This document shows positions 57,834 to 64,000 of a DNA stretch of 64,000 nucleotides, piece by piece. The position numbers and the translations under genes were made by a program. The notes under the pieces were generated by a model. That model was not told the DNA's origin, did no database searches, and saw only the letters and a program-made list of their open reading frames with translations. Position 1 is the first letter of the stretch; every line of letters begins with the position of its first letter. The DNA comes from Pseudopithomyces maydicus (taxonomy: Eukaryota > Ascomycota > Dothideomycetes > Pleosporales > Didymosphaeriaceae): positions 310,001-374,000 of the forward strand of contig JANTUC010000007.1 of assembly GCA_026873275.1 (NCBI GenBank), read 5' to 3'.

Positions 57834-59969
57834 CTAGTACTCCAACGTGACCTTCTGGCCCTTGACCCTTCCAATCACGATCTCAGGCGCATACTTGGGA
57901 ATCACCTCGTCGTCGTGCAGCATCTCAAATTCCTCGGACGCGTCCTTGCCCATATGGCTGAACAGCGCCTGGGGGCCACCAGGGTGCTCGTCCGTCCAGT
58001 TGGTCACGTCCATGACGATGCCCTTGACGGCGATCCACAGATCGTCCTTCTTGTTGTGCTTGGCGACCTCCTCAAGCGAGAACTCCTTGTCGGGGATCTC
58101 GAACTTCTTGGGCTCGTTGGGCTTGGAGACCTTGCCGGGGTCCTTGGAGTCGGCATCGGACTTCAGGACGGGACCTGCTGACAGTTGCTTCTGCTGGGAG
58201 ATCTGGGATGAGTCTGATGAGGTAGATGCATTAGCGCCAGTGCCGTTGCCCCACTCCACTGACACTTTGCCGGGTTGTGAGGGGTCAATGTGCAGTGAGA
58301 TCTGGCCGAGACGTGACACAGCTGAGCCACCTGCATTGTTGAGCGCCTGCTGGAAGAGGTACTTTGATGCTGACTCTCCTGCCACACGGCCGTAGACGAC
58401 GCAGCCGAGCAGTGATGAACCACCGAGACGGTTGGCACCGTGGACACCACCTGCAAGCTCACCGCACACGAACAGGCCATCGAAGGGCTTGCCTTCGTTG
58501 TTCAAGCACTGCGCCTGGTCGTTGATCTCAATACCACCCATGGTGAAGTGAAGCACGGGCTCCATCAGAGCGACGTGGAAAGTGTCGTTGATGTCGAAGG
58601 GCACGTTGTGGAAATACTTCTTGCCCCATGTGTCCTTCTTCTCGCCCTTGGCGATTGCGTTGTAGCTGAGGAACTCGGTCTGGAGCTCCTTCTCGCTGAC
58701 GCCAATCTCCTTAGCAAGCTCCTTGCCACTCATCTTCTTCATCAGGCCACGGCCAGAGTAATGCCTGGTGTGGAAGTCAAGGACGTTGGAAGCCTTTGAG
58801 TTGAGGACCAAGCGAATGGGCCACAGGTCCTTCTTCTTCTCCTCCCACATCATGCCCGAGACGTAGTCACGGTGACCAAGGTCGTCGCAGAAACGCTTGC
58901 CCTTGCTGTTGAGGAGGATACCACCCTCACCACGGAGAGCTGCAAACGTTAGCTATGAGTCCAGTGCTACTAAAGACAGAATGTACACACCTTCAGCGGC
59001 CAAGAACTTGGTCTTAGCCTTGGGGTCCTTGGGGTCGACCAAACCAGTCGGGTGCACCTGGACCTTGTCCATGTCAATTCCCTGGGCACCAACCGACATG
59101 AGCATCTTGTGTCCGTCACCGGTCGCGTGAGCGCCGTTGGTGGTAGAGAGGTCGTATGTGTCCGGCCTCCACTTCTTCAGCAGAGAGGTCTCTGTGAAGT
59201 CAGCGGCGTAGCCACCGGTCGCGAGCACAACCGGGCCCTCCAGCGTTGTCTCCTCGCCGTTGAAGAGGTATGTGACACCGGTGGCGCGGTTGTTGTCCAT
59301 GTTGATCTTCTTCACGTTCGCCTTCTTGATGAGCTGGACGCGCTCCGGCTCCTGCTCGGCGAGCTCCTCGAATCGCTGCATGAGGGCGTATGTGATGGCC
59401 ATGCCGGGGAACTTGGCATCGTGGCCACGGTGCGTTCGCGGGTGCGAGTGGCCACTGTCACAAGTCAGTCGCAGGCACTTATTTTGGAGAAAGAATCCAC
59501 GACTTACCCCAATCGCGAAACAAGCGTCAAGTCGAGATCGAAGACATCCATCAGCCACTCGACGGCAGCAGCGGACTTGTAGGTCAGGACCTTGATCAGG
59601 TCTGGCCGGGCCTTGTCACGAGCAGACTTGAGGGTATCATCGTAGAACTGCTTGACGCTGTCCGGGATCTTGTGGTCGACCTGTGTCCGGGTGAGGGCGC
59701 CGTTGATACCGGATGTGGCCTTTGTGGAGTTGCCTCCCATGAAGTCTGGCGCATGTGAGAGGGCATTCGGAAGGAGCAACCCAACCGGTGTAAGACTTAC
59801 TGTTCTTGTCGAGAAGCACGACATTGCCACCGGACAGGTAGATTGTGTGAGCGGCGCTCAAGCCGGACACTGTGGCCTGTTAGCAGAAGCATCATGGTGA
59901 TGGTGTAGGCGGTGGAGGCGGCGGAATGGACGTACAGCCGGCGCCGACAACAATGACTCTCTCGGGCAT
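57834..59969 (-). CDS. OSM1: Fumarate reductase (Osm1-like) with C-terminal cytochrome b5
   Basis: 636 aa, FAD-dependent soluble fumarate reductase. Exons 59936-59969, 59801-59869, 59508-59745, 58991-59454, 57834-58939; introns 66, 55, 53, 53, 51 nt region by region, all phase-consistent. FAD loop GAGLSGLSAAH at about 10-20, LLDKNNFMGGNSTKATSGIN, the GHSHPRTHRG segment, PVVLATGGYA, MGGIEINDQAQ and ELAGGVHGANRLGGSSLLGC are the flavoprotein-family signatures. The last about 85 residues form a cytochrome b5 domain (heme His in NWTDEHPGGPQALF), fused after a Ser/Lys linker. Yeast Osm1 lacks the b5 part; fungal fusions are known. No signal peptide is visible, so a cytosolic or promitochondrial location is unclear. 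Confidence 0.95.
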
Positions 59970-61548
59970 GGTGACTGGTGGTGTGTCAGGGGGAGAATGC
60001 GGAGGAGAGAAAAGCGTGGAGAAGGCGGGAGAAAAAGCGCGGAGACTGGGTCTTTGTACGGGGCAGTGATGACGGCCTCGATGCACACTCCGCTCGGCCT
60101 CAGAGAGCAAGCGTGACACTGGAAGATGAATTGCCTCGGTACTGCTTGCGGACTAGCGCGGTTCCGCGACAACTGTGGACGAATCACCTCGCTGCTGATT
60201 GTAGGCTGGTCACGGAGACGCGCACCGGTGCAGCTATGCTGCCCTGCGCACCGGGCGACTTATACCCCCAAGCCTGCCAGACGCGCACATGTGAAGCCGC
60301 CATCTCTGTCATGTGGGCAGACGCCGACGCAACCTGCCCTGCCGAAACAGCCTCCACATCACTCGTCGCGCTGACCTCGGAAGGAACACCGAGCTGGAGA
60401 GAATCCGGGGCAGTCCATGCGTCGCCCGCCCCGAGAGCTGGCATGTGAACGTCGGCCAAAATGTGATATCAGACCACGCCGTCCCACGCCGGGGTTATTG
60501 TTGGAGCCTCTTGTTTTGCCGCTGCTTTCACCATTGTCTTCGCGTCTTCGACACAAGACAAGACAGACGAGGATTCCTTCTTTGTTCCAATCCTAGCAAC
60601 TATCCCCGTTCGCGCTACCGTTAGCCTTCGCAAACGCCGCGGCATCTGCTCCGAGCTCGCCCCCAAACGTTGGAGACCAGAGCGGGCAGAATTGCCATTT
60701 CGCACGCCATTCTAGCACATTGATCCGCACTCGTGCTCGGTTACTCACAGTCAGAATTGCCAAACTGTTTGCTTGTTCGGATTCTTCTTTGAATTGGACA
60801 CTGTTCGGGTGCAAAGAACTGGTCGGACCATCTCCAGCCGAGCCGCAATTGTGGGGAATCAGGCGATGTGTACATGAACATCGACGGCGCAGCTCATGGA
60901 GAACTGTATGTACAGCTTTCTGAGGGAGAGGCACAGGGCCCGTGGCAGTAGACATTTGTAAAGGCTGAGGGGTGTAAGAAACTCTAACTTATAGCAAGCT
61001 CAGAACAAGCAGACAGTTTTGTTTTGTTTTGTTTTTTTAAAAAAATCGTCAAGTACTGTATAAAGATTGGAAGACTAGACTAAGCAGTGTTTTTGGAAGA
61101 CATGCCTGAATCGATAGTTCCTTCGCATCTATGATCGAATTTTCCGGTACACGTTCTATACTGAAAGATATCTAGTTATATATAATCAAGTAGTTCGCCT
61201 TTCTCCGCCAAGATATCTATTGATACATTGCAGCTATACCAAGGTTATTTATTAAATTTTACACAGTCTGTAGTATGCGACTTGGTTGTAAGTTTGTAGC
61301 TCAAGATTAGTAGTGTCTCTATAATTCTGAGATAGAACACCCCTCAACAGATGGCTGTCATTCGTTTACGGTCTTTCAAGATGAGAGCAACTCATTTGCC
61401 GGGACTTCATAAAACACAGGGATGCAGGCAGTTGGCTTACAAGTTGTTACTTAATGATGGGATGTGGTATAATTCATGTCGCACGTGTGTATATATATAT
61501 GTTCATTGGTATACCTTCATTATACATAAAAATTCGTACAGAAAACAA
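59970..61548. other. Intergenic region between tandem minus-strand genes
   Basis: About 1.6 kb upstream of the fumarate reductase and downstream of the aldolase. GC-rich near 60.0-60.9 kb, AT-rich near 61.0-61.3 kb, with a TTTTG run at 61018-61037. Open frames have no domain. Confidence 0.45.
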
Positions 61549-62382
61549 TCACGCCTTGGATCTTGCTTCTTGCACTCTTGTGTTGAGCTCTTCGTAAGTG
61601 CCACCCAGCTTTTGCATGCCAGCCTGGAGCATGGCCAAGTCCGCACCACTTAGGGACCAGGACGCTCCCATGGTAAAGAACTTCTCCAAAAGGTCCAACC
61701 GAGGCCCGATTCCACCGATGCCAATTGGTTTTCCAGCCTTCTTTCCTGCGGCAATGATGCGAGTAACAGCGTCTTGGTATAGCGGATTGTCGTACTGGCC
61801 CGGGATTCCAAGATCTGTGCACAAATCGTTGGATCCAATAAGAATGCCGTCCACCCCGTCGATAGCAAGGTACTCATCCACGAGCTCAACCGCGGCAGGA
61901 GTTTCGATCATCGGTATTAACATGGTCTCTCGGTTCAACAGTTCATTTTGCTTGAAAGTGGGGACTTTCTGGAAGTTCAGAATAGGTTGGTTGTTGGTGC
62001 ATCCACGGTCGCCGAGGGGAGCGTACTTTGCGGCACGCACGAGGGCCTTGACCTCATCAACTGTGTCGACATGGGGAATGACAACAGCTGCTGCGCCAGC
62101 GTCCAGAATACGACTGATGTGCCCGGGCCACTTGGAGGGCGCACGTACAATCGGTGAGACTCCGACGTAGGTACATGCCAGTATAAGCTGTGCGACGGTG
62201 TGTAGGTCCTGAGTTGAGTGTTCCATGTCGATGAACATGCCGTCTATTTTTGCCATTTTACACAGCATCGCGATCTCATTGCTGGTTACCAGCTTCACAG
62301 ACATGACGGCGCACACATCACCCTTGAGAATCCGGGTGCGGAAGGGATTCGACAAGGTGAGGGTGTTCTCTTGTGTGATCAT
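61549..62382 (-). CDS. HpcH/HpaI-family aldolase
   Basis: 277 aa, single exon, a class II metal-dependent aldolase/citrate-lyase-beta-like TIM barrel acting on 2-oxo acids (known family). Seen: MFIDMEHSTQD, VRAPSKWPGHISRILDAGAA, AVVIPHVDTVDEVKALVRAA, LIPMIETPAAVELVDEY (metal-binding Glu), and GVDGILIGSNDLCTDLG with the family Asp-Leu. Length fits. Natural substrates of fungal members are mostly unknown; bacterial ones act in aromatic-acid breakdown. The neighbouring cyclase fragment shares its strand. Confidence 0.9.
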   Translation of the reverse strand: MITQENTLTLSNPFRTRILKGDVCAVMSVKLVTSNEIAMLCKMAKIDGMFIDMEHSTQDLHTVAQLILACTYVGVSPIVRAPSKWPGHISRILDAGAAAVVIPHVDTVDEVKALVRAAKYAPLGDRGCTNNQPILNFQKVPTFKQNELLNRETMLIPMIETPAAVELVDEYLAIDGVDGILIGSNDLCTDLGIPGQYDNPLYQDAVTRIIAAGKKAGKPIGIGGIGPRLDLLEKFFTMGASWSLSGADLAMLQAGMQKLGGTYEELNTRVQEARSKA

Positions 62383-62700
62383 ATTTGCTGCGGGTTGGTA
62401 TATGTATAGGAGTGTTGTATAGTGAATGGAGGTTGGAGAAATAGAAGGATTGTTTCAATGGAATTCAATGAAGAGGGCGGAAAGGCATCATTTTATCATT
62501 TTGTATTATAAGCGGCATGCGACCGAATCGCTTCCGATTTCGTTGCCGTCGTTGAAGCTAAGAGTCACAAGTTCGTTACCATCGGAGAGTTTGCGAGACG
62601 CGGCAAGCATGTGTAGGGACGGTGGAAGGCCTGTTCGTCGGACCTCCGCCGAGACGTCGGCTGCTGGCACCAATCTGCCGGCCGGACGCACGATTTTCCG

Positions 62701-63342
62701 CTAGCAGGCTACTCTACCCTCGAGGCTGTCCGTCTCGGATCGGAGCATAAGATAACTATAACTGGCATTTTCGGGGGGTATGCATTCTGTTGCTGTTTTA
62801 CTCCCGGCCGCGCTTGCACTTGTGCATCCAAGGCCTATTGCTATTGCATCATTCAGTGTTGTGGAAGAGTATACACCTACCTTCTCTTCTTGATAGCCGT
62901 AATGTCTGTTTCCATCCCATTGCAAACTAATATGCGTATTGAAGCACAACTTCGAGACAAAGGTATGATTATGTGTAAAGAATCCGATCTTCCAGTCAGG
63001 GTTCTCACTTCTTCGTCATGTGCAATTTTCAGTGGCGCTTTATTGATCAACCTCACTTCTGTGAATTTCCTAACAAAACAAGGCTTTAATGGTTCCGTCA
63101 TTGACCAACTGCCTGCCATGTTCAGAGTCATTTTGAAGCCGATTTTGGATATTATGTACTTGAGAGAGACACGCTTTCCGGTGCAGATTTCCTCGTTTAC
63201 TGCACGTTTGACGACGACTTCATTTATAAGATGATTGAGTGTTCCGAGCTGGTCGTCAGCTCCCATAAGCCCCAAGCATTGCCATGAGGATCACTCTTCT
63301 CCACGGGAGATCAGAGAAATCAATAAAGCGAGTTGCCGCCAT
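62701..63342 (-). pseudogene. Truncated cyclase-family (PF04199) gene fragment
   Basis: N-terminal third of a fungal putative cyclase (kynurenine-formamidase-like fold). Start ATG 63342 (MAATRFIDFSDLP). Exons about 63160-63342, 63009-63108 and 62881-62949, introns 51 and 59 nt. Restored words: DPHGNAWGLW, GADDQLGTLNHL, GKRVSLNWSM, LINKAPLKI, FNTHISLQWDGNRHYGYQ. Two one-base gaps are needed, at GGG 63305-63307 and CCC 63262-63264 (plus strand). After the QWDGxRHxGYQ motif the frame runs on only to 62701 in unrelated sequence, and the remaining two thirds of the family's roughly 330 aa are absent before the aldolase gene at 62382. So it is a remnant even if the gaps are sequencing errors. Confidence 0.75.
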
Positions 63343-64000
63343 CTAGTCGAACACCGATGGATGTACTCGGACTGTTGAACTGTTGAAACTTTCACTGTAG
63401 GCTTGCATTGAACCCTACAGCAAGCGGGAATATTTCCGAGGACGGAGTCCACTTCGTGGAGACGCGTGATGTCGTTAGTGCGGGGCTCGGCGGTGGTCCG
63501 ATCGGCCCTACGATGAGACGGTGGTAGCTTCGGAAGGTTCCCGAAGAAGTACCCTACACTATCCTTCTCCACAGTTATGTACCCCAGGAATCCGTTACCC
63601 CCAAGATCTTTCTCCATCGGGCCGTTTGTTGCTTAAACATGCCCAGGATGAATGGAAATGGATGGTTAAATCGCTGGGAGCAACCACATCTTCAATATTT
63701 CCCCATCGCGTTTGACGCCTGTGGCCCTTTTGCTATGGAAATTACGAAAAATGTCTACCGAAAATATGGAGCTCAAAGCTGAGAATATGCTTCACGAAAT
63801 AAGCCCTGAGTATTCTGAGTTGTCCCTGGAAGAGGTCAAGGTGATGCGATTGTTTGAAGGCGAGAGGCAGAGAAGTTGGACCTGCATCCCTCATCCTCAT
63901 TCTATGTTCACCCAGTTAAGCTCAGTAGATCGACCGACGACTGATTCCAGTTATGTAGGCCGCGATTAGTTACGTAATCAGCCGACCAAGTTTGAGTGCC
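63343..64000. other. Window end, no supported gene
   Basis: Short open frames on both strands, the longest at 63712-63969 plus strand (85 aa, with an ATG at 63751 giving MSTENMELKAENM). No domain is seen; it may be the edge of a gene outside the window or chance. Confidence 0.35.

Noticed and set aside
60593..60955. 120-aa minus-strand frame
   Set aside because: No domain and no conserved neighbour; likely chance in GC-rich DNA.
1..64000. tRNA and rRNA genes
   Set aside because: I looked for T-loop words and conserved rRNA stretches and saw none; a tRNA scan was not possible, so a missed tRNA cannot be excluded.

Overview
The window is nuclear DNA of a filamentous ascomycete (Pezizomycotina, most likely a dothideomycete). 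The evidence is short GT-AG introns, mostly 46-78 nt with CTAAC-type branch sites, and families typical of these fungi: a hybrid histidine kinase, HET-domain and STAND proteins, Clr5-ankyrin, fungal-specific transcription-factor domains, NmrA-like proteins, and a cytochrome b5-fused fumarate reductase. The genus cannot be named from the sequence. All exon structures were derived by hand by restoring conserved motifs across consensus splice sites; there is no transcript evidence.

Layout. 1-9.3 kb: one C2H2 zinc-finger regulator (1.9-3.1 kb, minus) in a very microsatellite-rich, otherwise gene-poor stretch, with about 6 kb of non-coding DNA upstream. 9.3-22 kb: hybrid histidine kinase, a 4-exon Yos1 gene that no single open reading frame reveals, an NmrA-like protein, a DUF4267-like membrane protein and a MARVEL-like protein. 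22.7-27.6 kb: the essential 90S-processome WD40 protein Utp12/Dip2, divergent from the Arp2/3 subunit ARPC2, then a 50-aa one-helix membrane protein.

27.6-50 kb is a contrasting accessory block of lower GC. It holds dispersed 12-mers, a tandem repeat and a telomere-like tract at its left edge. Its genes are a Clr5-ankyrin protein, two small cysteine-containing secreted proteins, an orphan, a second NmrA-like reductase, a fungal-TF-domain protein, an F-box protein, a STAND (NACHT-ankyrin) NTPase, and a tandem pair of large uncharacterised paralogs. 50-60 kb returns to conserved genes (an ANCHR/ZFYVE19-like protein, a membrane HET protein, a Cdc1/Ted1-type phosphoesterase, the fumarate reductase). 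60-64 kb holds an HpcH/HpaI aldolase and a truncated cyclase (PF04199) fragment.

A cross-cutting observation is that at least seven genes read correctly only if one base is added at short homopolymers (G/C/A/T runs of 3-6). One of them is the essential Utp12. This looks more like consensus undercalling in the assembly than biology, and it changes the predicted C-termini of several genes. The exception is the STAND gene, whose break is not in a homopolymer.
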